A DNA stretch of 44,931 nt from an uncultured Blautia sp. (lineage in GTDB: Bacteria > Bacillota > Clostridia > Lachnospirales > Lachnospiraceae), in assembly GCA_900547685.1 (NCBI GenBank), contig URHS01000020.1:1-44931 (forward strand). The letters run 5' to 3'. The translations under genes and the position numbers were made by a program. Below are positions 17,901-26,159 of this stretch, piece by piece. The notes under the pieces are model-generated. The model saw nothing but the letters and a program-made list of their open reading frames with translations. It was not told the DNA's origin and did not search any database. The first letter of the stretch is position 1, and each line of letters begins with the position of its first letter.

Positions 17901-18521
17901 TCCAGGACGGTAATATTGGTCAAAATACAGACAGGCAATGGACATAACACCGTTTTTGTGTGCTGCATTAGTATATGCAGGATTTGGAATATTCAATACA
18001 CCAAACTCAAAGTAACGTTTTTCCCATCCACGACTTGCCTCTTTGTTCTCATATTCCCAGTCGTAAAGGCTCACCGGGCTATCCTGAGATGCTGCTCCAT
18101 GCCATGGAGAAAAATAATCCACATACTGCCAGTAATTGAGAGTATGGTACCCAAAAGTATTATTATACATCATACCATCCACAAAAGAGTTACCATAATC
18201 CCCCTGCATCAGCATAATCTGACCATTGGAATCCAAATTTGGATTTACCTGAGTAGGCTTATATTCCTTATTTCGTTTCTGCAATGGTACTTTTGCTACA
18301 AGAAATTCTGAACCTTCATCTGCCTCTGGTGTCCAGTCGCGTATATCCCAGATACGATAACCGTTAAACCTTGGCTGATTTGTTTTTCTGGCCTGCTCTC
18401 CTGTCATTGGAATAGAATCTGTAGCCAAAACTTCTAACAAATTCACTGAGCCCAAAAGCATGGTGGTTGCCAACATACATGGCAAAACTTTTTTTCCTTT
18501 TTTCTTTCGCATTTTACTCAT
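14997..18521 (-). CDS. Secreted GH85 endo-beta-N-acetylglucosaminidase with wall-binding repeats
   Basis: This 1174-residue exported enzyme should cut the chitobiose core of N-linked glycans. A signal peptide with a basic start (MSKMRKKKGKKVLP) and hydrophobic core occupies about 1-34. The GH85 barrel follows (about 50-400), with WQYVDYFSPWHG and GVMSIACLYFD. FGYDGYFFNAEE carries the family's catalytic Asn243 and Glu245. Next come a beta-sandwich, FN3-like segments (about 650-900), a helical FIVAR-like segment (about 985-1035) and about seven 20-residue repeats of the form GW-x6-WYYLN-x-DG-x-METGW. These repeats resemble choline/cell-wall-binding modules and probably keep the enzyme on the surface. 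AAGGAGG precedes the ATG. It lies 146 bases downstream of a second GH85 gene. Confidence 0.9.
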   Translation of the reverse strand: MSKMRKKKGKKVLPCMLATTMLLGSVNLLEVLATDSIPMTGEQARKTNQPRFNGYRIWDIRDWTPEADEGSEFLVAKVPLQKRNKEYKPTQVNPNLDSNGQIMLMQGDYGNSFVDGMMYNNTFGYHTLNYWQYVDYFSPWHGAASQDSPVSLYDWEYENKEASRGWEKRYFEFGVLNIPNPAYTNAAHKNGVMSIACLYFDQYYRPGQTINELFVMDEDGTFPVAEKLIEMAEYFGYDGYFFNAEEAVYPEYSERKKKFLARLEEAGLYTQYYDTNSYMNESKAGWLESEIDGVPTKIQDSVFVNYGWPGSFDSQLEWMKENNIDPYEQAFYGIECLQGKFNGGHGTSSRIEELYTNDDGTKSLKSSVALFTPSDFYQRDLDDGKLQNTNYQWMIAERERMFFSGVKSDPTNTGDQKGYGRPDVQVDDAGNWPGVADFSAERSVIDGTTFYSNFNVGKGVQYFVNGEVSSDEEWSNINIQDILPTWQWWIDSEEDSKLSADFDYGSKEVRKDVSGKDMTLPYTQVGAYEGGSSLVVYGDVDAKNKLHLFKTDLEVKDSSKASITFRKTSNDDVSMKLGVILKDGESTSMEELEIADSTAKGGWITSEVDLSQYAGKNIAALGLVFDGQAKGYQMNIGGIKVTDGGNYTPAAPTNFGVDRNFVDDEMIVTWDLGNFDTVDKYEIYANLSNGEKVFVGGIFDNVYYIKNLKETNAVTLELVAVGKDGSRSEAAKYKVDYNKSVKDLAVASEEKEISVHDTAVVKGKLVQSKEEGALNLSWTNPSVDYDHLEIEVTMDDSADTEAWTMTVPKGQSEARIEVPRYNGEQYNVAVTVVFANGSKGEPVNVTGKVKDTYSMPFTYDGENIRIEGTRLTVWCPQSPDWFKLHISLDGEYVQFRNGFNAFTAPHAIRAATTMKASSALPATEGMLEVVVEDYAGNMSEPCRMYLKNGVLTNKQKLNALIAEAEALDFTQYTESTVEPVKAALEEAKAVQEKDKAEQTEIDAAAEKLSKAMEGLEKKNGWVETEKGWMYYEDGEKAIGWKDLSGTWYYFNKDGIMETGWVSVGGHWYYLNTDGVMETGWLQLEDTWYYLNADGVMETGWVQVGNTWYHLDNSGVMETGWVSVGGHWYYLNTDGSMETGWVQVGSDWYYMNTDGTMATSKWIDGYYVDASGKMA
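15000..15480 (-). repeat. 60-bp tandem repeats encoding wall-binding modules (shorter enzyme)
   Basis: About six 60-bp units encode 20-residue aromatic repeats, each ending METGW. Some units are nearly identical to one another and to units in the neighbouring gene. The last 50 bases of both genes are also nearly the same. Confidence 0.85.
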
Positions 18522-18554
18522 ATTCCTGCTCTTCCTCCTTAATAAAAAATTAAT

Positions 18555-18632
18555 TTAGGCGTTTGCGAAACGCCTGAGCCGCATAAATACGACATTTTGT
18601 CACAAAAACTAGCTTGTTTCGCAATCGCCTAA
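18555..18632. repeat. 78-bp inverted-repeat element between the two GH85 genes
   Basis: Its ends are 17-base inverted repeats with one mismatch (TTAGGCGTTTGCGAAAC at 18555-18571, GTTTCGCAATCGCCTAA at 18616-18632). The left end also folds alone as AGGCGTTT-gcg-AAACGCCT (18557-18575), and TTTTG-tca-CAAAA sits near 18595-18607. It resembles a miniature palindromic element. As RNA from the minus strand, the left hairpin followed by a T-rich stretch could also act as a weak terminator or processing site between the two genes. Confidence 0.65.
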
Positions 18633-18667
18633 ACATTTTCTAACTTTTTAATTTTTTCTTCTATGCT

Positions 18668-19255
18668 TTATGCCATCTTTCCTGATGCATCTATATAGTA
18701 GCCGTCAATCCATTTACTGGTTGCCATTGTTCCGTCTGCATTCAGATAATACCAATTACCACCTACGGATACCCAACCTGTTGCCATTGTTCCATCTTCA
18801 TTCAGATAATACCAATGTCCTCCTACGGATACCCAACCTGTTTCCATTGTTCCGTCTGTATTCAGATAATACCAATGTCCTCCTACGGATACCCAGCCTG
18901 TTTCCATTACTCCATTGCTATCTAAGTGATACCAATGTCCTCCTACAGATGCCCAGCCTGTTTCCATTGTTCCATCTTCATTCAGATAATACCAATGTCC
19001 TCCTACGAATGCCCAGCCTGTTTCCATTGTTCCGTCTGTATTCAGATAGTACCAATGTCCTCCTACAGATACCCAACCTGTTTCCATTGTTCCATCTTCA
19101 TTCAGATAATACCAAGTATTGTCTACAGATACCCAGCCTGTTTGCATGATTCCGTTTTCATTAAAGTAATACCATTCTTCGGAAATTGCTTTCCATCCGG
19201 TTACTTTCTTTCCGTTTTCATAGTATTCCAAACCGTTTTCTGTCTCATGCCAGCC
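18668..19255 (-). repeat. 60-bp tandem repeats encoding wall-binding modules (giant enzyme)
   Basis: About eight 60-bp units encode repeats such as VSVGGHWYYLNTDGTMETGW. Several are identical at nearly every base, which points to recent duplication or gene conversion. Confidence 0.88.
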
Positions 19256-22200
19256 TTTTATAACTTCTACCAGGTTATTCTGTGCTTCCTGTAAATCTGT
19301 AACTGCTTTTTCAACATCTTCTACTGTTGCTTCTTCATCTGCATAAACTTTTTCTGCTGCTTTTAATGCTTCTGCAAATGGAGCCCATGTTTCTTCTGTG
19401 TAATCTTCTTTCGTTAATGCATTTGCTGCATCAATCGCTACTTTCAGAGCATCTTTAGATGGTTTTTCAGGTTCCGGAGCTACTTCTACCAGTTTTCCTG
19501 TAGCATCTACCAGTGCATCTTTTGCTTTCTGCACCATTTCTGCTGTTGCTTCTTCATTTGCAAGAACTTCTTCTGCTGCTTTTAACGCTTCTGTAAATGG
19601 AGCCCATGTTTCTGGTGTGTAGTTTTCTTCTTTCAGCTCTTTCGCTGCATCAATTGCTGCTTTCAATGCATCTTTAGATGGTTTTTCTACTAATTTTTCT
19701 GTAGCATCTGCCAATGCACTTACAACATTCTGTACCATTTCTGTTGTTGCTTCTTCATTTGCATAAGCTTCTTCTGCTGCTTTTAATGCTTCTGCAAATG
19801 GAGCCCATGTTCCTGGTGTATAATTTTTCTCTTCCAGTTTTTTCGCTGCGTCAATTGCTGCTTTCAATGCTTCTTTATCTGCAGAAACTTTAATTGTCAT
19901 AGTAGCTAAAACTGTGTCATCCTGTGACTTAAATTCTACAGTATAAGTTCCTACTTTTTCTGGATTAAACGGATCTTCGTAAACAACTCCGTCTGCACCT
20001 GTAATAACAACTTTCATACCTTCCGGTACTTTTGTCATAGCATCAATGTCATAATCTTCAGCAAGCCATTTCTGACCTTTTAATGCAGTAGCAACAGTGC
20101 CTCTTACTGTTTTTGATTCTTTATAGCATTTATCCATATAATCCTGGATTTTAACTGCTTCACTGCCTTCTGTAATCTGAATTTCTGCCGGAATGCTTTC
20201 ATAGTCTACTGTAAGTAAAGGAGCCTGTCCTGTATATTTTACATTACTTTCTACTTTTTCTCTTGTGAAAGCTTCTAATTCCAGAATAACAGCTTCCCCA
20301 TTACCTTTATTAACTGTTGTGTATCTGATATAGTGAGCTTTTACCGGTTTTTCCAGAACATATTCTGCACTTGCTTTCTTATTATCAGGTACTGTTACAA
20401 TTTCTTTGAAATTTCTTCCATCTTCAGAATATTCCCATTTGTATTCAGAAGCTACTTCCTTCTCTCTGTAAGTAACAGCTACTTTGGAAATTTCTCTTGT
20501 TTCTCCAAGATTGATAGTTGCAGTACCTTTGTTATCCAGATAGTATCCACCAGATAACTGTGTCTTGTCACCATCTACCATAACCTCTGGTTCTTCATGA
20601 CGCCCTGCCATTACATCTGCTTCAATTCTCATTCCTTTAGAAACATTATTGTAGTTGTATAAAGCTTTTGGAGGATTTGCTTTTAAGTTTTCCTCTACTT
20701 TATTTACAAATTTACCTTCTGGTGTTTCTTTGCTAAGGTCTAATTTGTTTCCACTTAAATCAACTGCATATACTTTTTCGTATTTGCCATTTTCGGAAAC
20801 ATCTAATTTCTCAAGACCTACTGAGTTCATGTAAACAAGAACTAATTTTTCACATCCGCTGATATTTGCTTCTTTCAGATTTGTGTAACCACCATCTCTT
20901 AAATCAATTGTTTTCAGTTCTGCACAATCTGACATATCTAATTTTTCTACAGTCTTTGGAATATTTCTGCCAAGAACTTCTTTTACTTGTGTTCCTTTTA
21001 ATGTAAGTCCTTTTAAGTTTTTCAGTGTTTCCAGACCTGTTAAATCTTTTACTGGAAGACCTGTTAAATCAAGTTCTCCCTCATACTGTGCCATTTCTTC
21101 TGCGGAGTTACATCCAGTCTGTTCCTTAATTGCTTTTAAAAGAGCTTCATCCGGAATAACTGTGCTGTCTACCGGCACGATTTCAACTAATCCTCTGGCT
21201 GCTTTATCCAGTTTTACTCTCTGAGTCTGGATAGTCATCTTATCTGTCTCTGCTTCTTCTCTTGCAAAGGCACTTACACTGTCAAGTACTGGTTTAAATG
21301 CTTCCCAGCTGTCTTTTGAATAATGATCTCTATTTGCTTCGTATTCTTCACAAACTTCTAAGATACGTGATTTATCTGCATCTTTTAAGAGTTCACATTC
21401 TGCATCTTTTAATGCCATTCTGGCTGCATCAGCCTGTGCCTTTGTAGCTTCTGCTCCCACTAAAGCGGCTGCATTGCTGCGTGCTGTTTCAAAAGCTCCC
21501 CATGTAGAATCAATATAATCGCTTGCCTCAAACTTGCTTTCATACATATCTACCATTTCTTTGAGGTCTTTCTGGTAAGCCGGCATATCTGATACTTTTC
21601 CGTATTCTTTTGCTAAACGCTCTGTATCCGGTTTCTTTGGTGCATGAATTGTATAGAATACTTTTCCTCCATCTGCTGTAAGAGGAACCTGTTCTAATAC
21701 AACTGTCTGGTCTTTTCCTGCCGGTGCAGATACCAAAATCGGTTTTGCTGCATTTTCATCTGCGTATACTTTTACAACTGCATTTTCTTCTAAGCCTTTG
21801 ATTTCCAATGCACCATAAGGATTTGTAAGGTTTACACCTGCTGCTCTTGCAAAGAGTTTTGCTTCTCCCTGTGCAATTTCCTCACCTGTTTCTGGTGGGT
21901 ATGCTACACTTGTTCTCTGACTCTGTACGATTTCACTTGTTGATGCGTCCTGTACAGAGTACCATAAACGTCCGCCATTTGGATTTAATTCTAAATTCTC
22001 AAAAGTAGCAATACCTTTTGAATACTGTTTGTAAACATTGTCAGGCTGCTCTGCACGAACCTGTGCAATTGGTTCTTTTGCTTCCATGCTGTCGTACAGA
22101 TAAACCACACCTGTTTTTTCGTTTACAGTTCCGTTTGGATAACTACCACTAGAATAAAGCATACTTACATTATCAATAACAACTTTATCCTTATTGCCTT

Positions 22201-24814
22201 CATTGTTATAAACTGTTACGTTTCTTTCCAATGGAGATGAAGAAACTGTTACGTTTCCTTCGCCTGCTTTTTCGTATAACTCAAGTTCGTAAATACGAAT
22301 TGCATGCCATGGACAACTATCAGACCTTGTTACATGAAGCTTAATATAACGTGCCTTAATCGGTTTACTTAAGTTTCTATCTGTTACATCCTTTCGGTTT
22401 CCCGTTACTGCATCTGCTTCCTTATAATCTAAAGCTTTCATTCTTTGTAATGCTCTTGCATCTGAAGGATCTAACAATTCTTTTCCATCATCTCCTGCAT
22501 AGAGAAGTTCAAAATCAACTGTATTAAAATCAACGCCTTCTCCTGCGCCACGGCAGTTTGCATGATATACAATCCAACGACTGATATCTACTTCTTTACC
22601 TAAATCAAGGTAAGCGCTTCCATTTGTAGTCTCTCCACACCATTTACTGGAAGGAATAACGCCATCGTTAATTTTATCTACAGGACCATCTGCTGCACAA
22701 GGTGTATCTGTAACTGCAGGTGCACGAAGTGCAAGGTTCTTTCCTAATTCAAGTTCAGGGCCATAGCCGCCCGGAACTTCTTCCGGCCACTGAATTTTAA
22801 TCTGTTTAGAAGCACCTGCTACACCGTTTTCACTGAAAGAAGTAATTTCAAAAGTAGCCTCTTTTTCGCCTTCCAGTTTCTTATATTTAGAAATATAGAA
22901 TGCATCAGAAGGTGTTGCTCCCACAAATTCTTTTGTTCCATCAGGTTTCACTCTATGGATTACATCAATAAAGGAATTTTCACCTTTTTCCCAGTAAATT
23001 CTGGCTTCTGCTGTCACATCAGTTGGGTAAATCACATCGTCCAGAGTAATTTCTCCCGGTGCAGCCGGTTTAGATTTATCTGTAACAACACCTAATTTAC
23101 CAATGCTAAGATTATAGTCATTTATACCTTTTGCGGATTCCAGTTTCAGAGAAATTGCAATGGCTTTTTCTCCGGCTTTATTTGCTAAAGGAATCGATGT
23201 TTCCTGCCAGTTGCCATCACCTTTTACTTCTACCGGATAGAATTCAAAGTTTTGTTCATCATAAGTATCACCGAAACATAAGCCTACAGATAATTTTACA
23301 TCTGTATCTTTCTCTGTTTTATAAACCAGTTCAAAAGTTGAATTTTCCTGAATATCCAACTGTGTACTGTAAAGCTTAATATGATTTGCTTTTTCTGCTG
23401 TTAAGTTTCCGCTGATTTTCATGGAAGCTCCACCCCAGTAAGCATCATCATAGTCAATTTTCGGAGTTACTTCAGAACCACCGTCTTCAGCTTCTACAAT
23501 CCAACGCCATGTAGGAAGAACTTCTGTTAAAGAACGGTTGTACCATCCATCTTTTTTACCTGTTACTTTTCCGTTTTCATAGAATTTGTATCCATTACCA
23601 GGATTAAAATGTGTAACAAAATCAGTTCCGATAATCGGTGTCTGGTCTGCTACCAGATTTGCAAATCCACAGAATTCATTCTGAGGTCTGTTAGTGGAAG
23701 AAGGATCAAAATCCGGTCCTACCCAAAGTTCCTGATCCTGCACATTCATAAAGTCATCGGAATCTTTAGACTGTGTCAGTGTTGAGGTTGGTGCCAGAAT
23801 ACCTAAGGAAATTTTCAGTTTTCCGTCTTTATCAAGTCTTGTCTGATAACTACCACCTTTTGCTCCAGGCTCCATCGGAATATATTCCCATGTAGAATGG
23901 ATATCCCATTTATCTCTGTCAGCAGCATAAGCAGCATCAATAGTGCTGTCTACATAACCTGAACCGGACATATCCAGCCACCACTCATCATTAACTCGTT
24001 TGTCACCGTCCTGCATCCAGTTTTTAATATCTGTATCTCCTAAACTTCCTCTACCGTTATACCAGCTCACTCTGAAGTTTTCAGGAGCTCTTTCCTGCAT
24101 ATAAATCAGAAATTCTTTAAATCCCTGTACGCCTGTGCCAGACTCTGCATTGAAGATATATCCGTCAAAGCCATAATACTGAGCAATCTCAATCAGCTTA
24201 TCTGCACACACAAAATTTCCTTCTTCATCTTTCTCTACTAATTCTTGAACAAACTGATTTCCATAAGCATAGTCTCCCCATGGAATAAAGATAGTTCCTG
24301 TTGCCATAACACCATTTCTGTGGGCAGAGTCAATATGTTCCGGTGAAGGAATTGCAATCGGACCTTCTGCTGAAGAACCTCCCCAGAAATTATAAGTATC
24401 CACATACTGGAAGTTATTAAAAGCATACACGAAATCTCCATCGCCACCCTGTGAAGGAGCCTCACTTGCTCTGGCATTTGACATAGCAAGCGGCTGAACC
24501 TTAGCATCTCTTGATGCCAACGGATTGACGTTTGGTCCCATATAACGCTCCCTAAGCGGAATTGCACTTCTGTTATAACGTGCATCCGGATCGTTATCCG
24601 GGCTCCAATTCTTCAATTCCCCTACCTGAAGACAAGTACCATAAGGCTGCAAAGACTCATTTTGATAATAGAACTGGTTTGGAACAGGTAAATCCTCCGG
24701 CCAATATCCCAATCCAGCATGTACTGTTTCTGTCGGCATCGTAATACCGGATACAATACAAACACCACTTAACATTGTAGCCATGGTCTTTTTAAAGATT
24801 TTCTTCCTCTTCAT
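18668..24814 (-). CDS. Giant modular GH85 endo-beta-N-acetylglucosaminidase
   Basis: From the ATG at 24814, which has AAAGGAG eight bases upstream, this is about 2048 residues. The frame is open for 12 more codons without such a site. A signal peptide covers about 1-33. The GH85 domain (about 60-400) has FQYVDTYNFWGG and YGFDGYIFNAES, with catalytic Asn222 and Glu224. Then come a beta-sandwich and FN3-like segment (to about 690), an F5/8-type discoidin domain (about 700-870), a helical FIVAR-like region (about 1080-1250), a short leucine-rich segment (about 1280-1400), a second discoidin-like domain (about 1430-1560), three FIVAR repeats (about 1670-1880) and about nine wall-binding repeats. 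It should release N-glycans from glycoproteins at the cell surface, with extra modules for glycan or protein binding. Confidence 0.9.
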   Translation of the reverse strand: MKRKKIFKKTMATMLSGVCIVSGITMPTETVHAGLGYWPEDLPVPNQFYYQNESLQPYGTCLQVGELKNWSPDNDPDARYNRSAIPLRERYMGPNVNPLASRDAKVQPLAMSNARASEAPSQGGDGDFVYAFNNFQYVDTYNFWGGSSAEGPIAIPSPEHIDSAHRNGVMATGTIFIPWGDYAYGNQFVQELVEKDEEGNFVCADKLIEIAQYYGFDGYIFNAESGTGVQGFKEFLIYMQERAPENFRVSWYNGRGSLGDTDIKNWMQDGDKRVNDEWWLDMSGSGYVDSTIDAAYAADRDKWDIHSTWEYIPMEPGAKGGSYQTRLDKDGKLKISLGILAPTSTLTQSKDSDDFMNVQDQELWVGPDFDPSSTNRPQNEFCGFANLVADQTPIIGTDFVTHFNPGNGYKFYENGKVTGKKDGWYNRSLTEVLPTWRWIVEAEDGGSEVTPKIDYDDAYWGGASMKISGNLTAEKANHIKLYSTQLDIQENSTFELVYKTEKDTDVKLSVGLCFGDTYDEQNFEFYPVEVKGDGNWQETSIPLANKAGEKAIAISLKLESAKGINDYNLSIGKLGVVTDKSKPAAPGEITLDDVIYPTDVTAEARIYWEKGENSFIDVIHRVKPDGTKEFVGATPSDAFYISKYKKLEGEKEATFEITSFSENGVAGASKQIKIQWPEEVPGGYGPELELGKNLALRAPAVTDTPCAADGPVDKINDGVIPSSKWCGETTNGSAYLDLGKEVDISRWIVYHANCRGAGEGVDFNTVDFELLYAGDDGKELLDPSDARALQRMKALDYKEADAVTGNRKDVTDRNLSKPIKARYIKLHVTRSDSCPWHAIRIYELELYEKAGEGNVTVSSSPLERNVTVYNNEGNKDKVVIDNVSMLYSSGSYPNGTVNEKTGVVYLYDSMEAKEPIAQVRAEQPDNVYKQYSKGIATFENLELNPNGGRLWYSVQDASTSEIVQSQRTSVAYPPETGEEIAQGEAKLFARAAGVNLTNPYGALEIKGLEENAVVKVYADENAAKPILVSAPAGKDQTVVLEQVPLTADGGKVFYTIHAPKKPDTERLAKEYGKVSDMPAYQKDLKEMVDMYESKFEASDYIDSTWGAFETARSNAAALVGAEATKAQADAARMALKDAECELLKDADKSRILEVCEEYEANRDHYSKDSWEAFKPVLDSVSAFAREEAETDKMTIQTQRVKLDKAARGLVEIVPVDSTVIPDEALLKAIKEQTGCNSAEEMAQYEGELDLTGLPVKDLTGLETLKNLKGLTLKGTQVKEVLGRNIPKTVEKLDMSDCAELKTIDLRDGGYTNLKEANISGCEKLVLVYMNSVGLEKLDVSENGKYEKVYAVDLSGNKLDLSKETPEGKFVNKVEENLKANPPKALYNYNNVSKGMRIEADVMAGRHEEPEVMVDGDKTQLSGGYYLDNKGTATINLGETREISKVAVTYREKEVASEYKWEYSEDGRNFKEIVTVPDNKKASAEYVLEKPVKAHYIRYTTVNKGNGEAVILELEAFTREKVESNVKYTGQAPLLTVDYESIPAEIQITEGSEAVKIQDYMDKCYKESKTVRGTVATALKGQKWLAEDYDIDAMTKVPEGMKVVITGADGVVYEDPFNPEKVGTYTVEFKSQDDTVLATMTIKVSADKEALKAAIDAAKKLEEKNYTPGTWAPFAEALKAAEEAYANEEATTEMVQNVVSALADATEKLVEKPSKDALKAAIDAAKELKEENYTPETWAPFTEALKAAEEVLANEEATAEMVQKAKDALVDATGKLVEVAPEPEKPSKDALKVAIDAANALTKEDYTEETWAPFAEALKAAEKVYADEEATVEDVEKAVTDLQEAQNNLVEVIKGWHETENGLEYYENGKKVTGWKAISEEWYYFNENGIMQTGWVSVDNTWYYLNEDGTMETGWVSVGGHWYYLNTDGTMETGWAFVGGHWYYLNEDGTMETGWASVGGHWYHLDSNGVMETGWVSVGGHWYYLNTDGTMETGWVSVGGHWYYLNEDGTMATGWVSVGGNWYYLNADGTMATSKWIDGYYIDASGKMA
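19280..19890 (-). repeat. Three FIVAR-type repeats within the giant GH85 gene
   Basis: Three units of about 65-70 codons share ALKAAIDAAK...YTPETWAPF.EALKAAEE...EEAT.EMVQ...L.DATEKLVE. They form helical spacer modules between the catalytic part and the wall-binding tail, and differ by only a few residues. Confidence 0.8.
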
Positions 24815-25289
24815 TGTGTTTTCTCCTTTCTTGATGCTTAAAATAGGCAACCTCTACTTAACATTTTTTTTGTTACCTTTTCTTTAATTATACACTTTTA
24901 ATACCTTTTGGCAATATTTTTCTTCTATTCATTATCATTTTCATCATAAATGCAAAATTTTTAACTCTTGTTTTGTTTATTTTTCACAACATATTTTTAT
25001 TTATTTTTTATCTTATGTTCATTATATTTTTTTACGATTTCAATGTTTCTTATTTTCATAGGTAATATACACTATTTGTTACCTAACTTTTATACTTTTG
25101 TTATTATACTTTTTTACAATTTTTTTAATTTTAATACCTAACAAACCTATTTTTAATCTCTGTAATACCTCACTACTCTTTTGAATTTTCTACTTTTAAT
25201 CACTTTAAAAGCAGTATATAATATATTTATTTAAGAAAAATGATTGATTTTATGAATATACTTTTATCTACACAAAATATTTCTAAAAT
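24815..25289. other. AT-rich regulatory region upstream of the GH85 genes
   Basis: This stretch has no supported gene and is extremely AT-rich. It contains the GH85 promoter (24887-24914) and several copies of an RGGTAA/TTACCY motif, for example GTTACC at 24872-24877 and the divergent pair AGGTAA (25060-25065) and TTACCT (25079-25084). These could be regulator sites. Confidence 0.4.
24887..24914 (-). promoter_or_regulatory. Promoter of the giant GH85 gene
   Basis: On the minus strand TTGCCA (24909-24914) is followed after 16 bases by TATAAT (24887-24892), giving a leader of about 65 bases before the start at 24814. Confidence 0.6.
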
Positions 25290-25449
25290 TTATAATGCCC
25301 CTGCCGGTAATGTCCTTACTGCCGTGCCAATATCGTCCATAGCTTTTTCTTTCTTTAAAATCTCAAAAATCTTCTTTATTTCCGTTAAGAAGTGCTGCTT
25401 GCCATATTCCATAGGTATCATATCGATATTCTTCATTTGATTTGTCCAT
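25290..25449 (-). pseudogene. Possible frameshifted small gene or gene remnant
   Basis: An ATG at 25449 opens 28 protein-like codons (MDKSNEEYRYDTYGIWQAAL...), ending in TGA just after a run of five T. One T fewer would continue the frame for 24 more codons (EILKKEKAMDDIG...LPAGAL) to TAA at 25290. The amino-acid content is typical of a real protein on both sides of the shift, so this is either a decayed short gene or a sequencing slip. The family is unknown. On the opposite strand, 25252-25325 reads a little like the start of an ABC ATPase but lacks a Walker A motif. Confidence 0.3.
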
Positions 25450-25508
25450 GCTCTCATTTATGGAAAGAGCTATAACTGCAAAAAAAAAGAATTCTGCTTT
25501 ACAGAAAT

Positions 25509-25546
25509 GAAATAAAAAACCCCAATGGCTTTTACTGCCATTGGGG
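25509..25546 (-). terminator. Rho-independent terminator of hpf
   Basis: CCCCAATGGC (25520-25529) and GCCATTGGGG (25537-25546) form a perfect 10-bp stem. On the minus strand GTTTTTTATTT follows. Confidence 0.92.
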
Positions 25547-25566
25547 TTTCTCCCTCACCTTATTTA

Positions 25567-26097
25567 TCAACCAAAATCCGGTTCAATCAATCCGTAAGTA
25601 TTTCCTTTTCTCTTATAAACTACATTTACTTCCTCTGTCTCTGCATTTAAGAAAACGAAGAAATTATGTCCCAGCAATTCCATCTGTACACATGCATCTT
25701 CCGGATACATTGGTTTAAAACCAAATTTCTTTGTACGGATAATTTTGATTTCATTTGTATCTTCTTCGTAATCTTTTTCAACGAATTCCGGCTGAAATCC
25801 TGCACTTTGTTTTTTATCAATAATTTTATTTTTGTACTTTCTTAACTGTCTTTCAATAATTTCCTCTACCAAATCGATGGAAACATACATATCACTGCTC
25901 ACCTGCTCGGAACGAATAATATTTCCTTTTACAGGAATCGTAACCTCGATTTTCTGTCTCTCCTTCTCTACACTTAAAGTAACAATAATCTCTGTGTCAG
26001 ACGTGAAGTACTTTTCCAGTTTTCCCAGCTTATCCTCTACTGCACTTCTAAGCCCCTGTGTAACCTCAATATTCTTTCCACTTATAATAAACTTCAT
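25567..26097 (-). CDS. hpf: Long-form ribosome hibernation promoting factor
   Basis: This 176-residue protein should dimerise 70S ribosomes into inactive 100S particles in stationary phase. The N-terminal domain (about 1-100) begins KFIISGKNIEVTQGLRSAVEDKLGKLEKYF. A linker leads to the C-terminal dimerisation domain (about 120-176) with IIRTKKFGFKPMYPEDACVQMELLGHNFFVFLNAETEEVNVVYKR. That layout marks the long form typical of Firmicutes. The frame could begin three codons earlier, but AAGGGG nine bases ahead favours 26097. It has its own promoter, a structured leader and a terminator. Confidence 0.95.
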   Translation of the reverse strand: MKFIISGKNIEVTQGLRSAVEDKLGKLEKYFTSDTEIIVTLSVEKERQKIEVTIPVKGNIIRSEQVSSDMYVSIDLVEEIIERQLRKYKNKIIDKKQSAGFQPEFVEKDYEEDTNEIKIIRTKKFGFKPMYPEDACVQMELLGHNFFVFLNAETEEVNVVYKRKGNTYGLIEPDFG

Positions 26098-26123
26098 TAT
26101 GTCCAACCCCTTTTACGTATATT

Positions 26124-26150
26124 TTACAAGAACTTTACCAGTTCTTGTAA
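26124..26150 (-). promoter_or_regulatory. Perfect stem-loop in the hpf leader
   Basis: TTACAAGAAC (26124-26133) and GTTCTTGTAA (26141-26150) form a 10-bp stem with a 7-base loop, between the promoter and the ribosome site of hpf. It may be an operator palindrome or an RNA element. It lacks a T run, so it is not an ordinary terminator. Confidence 0.6.
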
Positions 26151-26159
26151 TGTGTTATT

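Noticed and set aside
18668..19255. Regular 60-bp repeats that might suggest a CRISPR array
   Set aside because: They are in frame within a long gene and encode aromatic wall-binding repeats. There are no unique spacers.
25252..25440. Plus-strand reading frame whose start resembles an ABC transporter ATPase
   Set aside because: Only about 12 residues look similar. No Walker A motif follows and no ribosome site is present.
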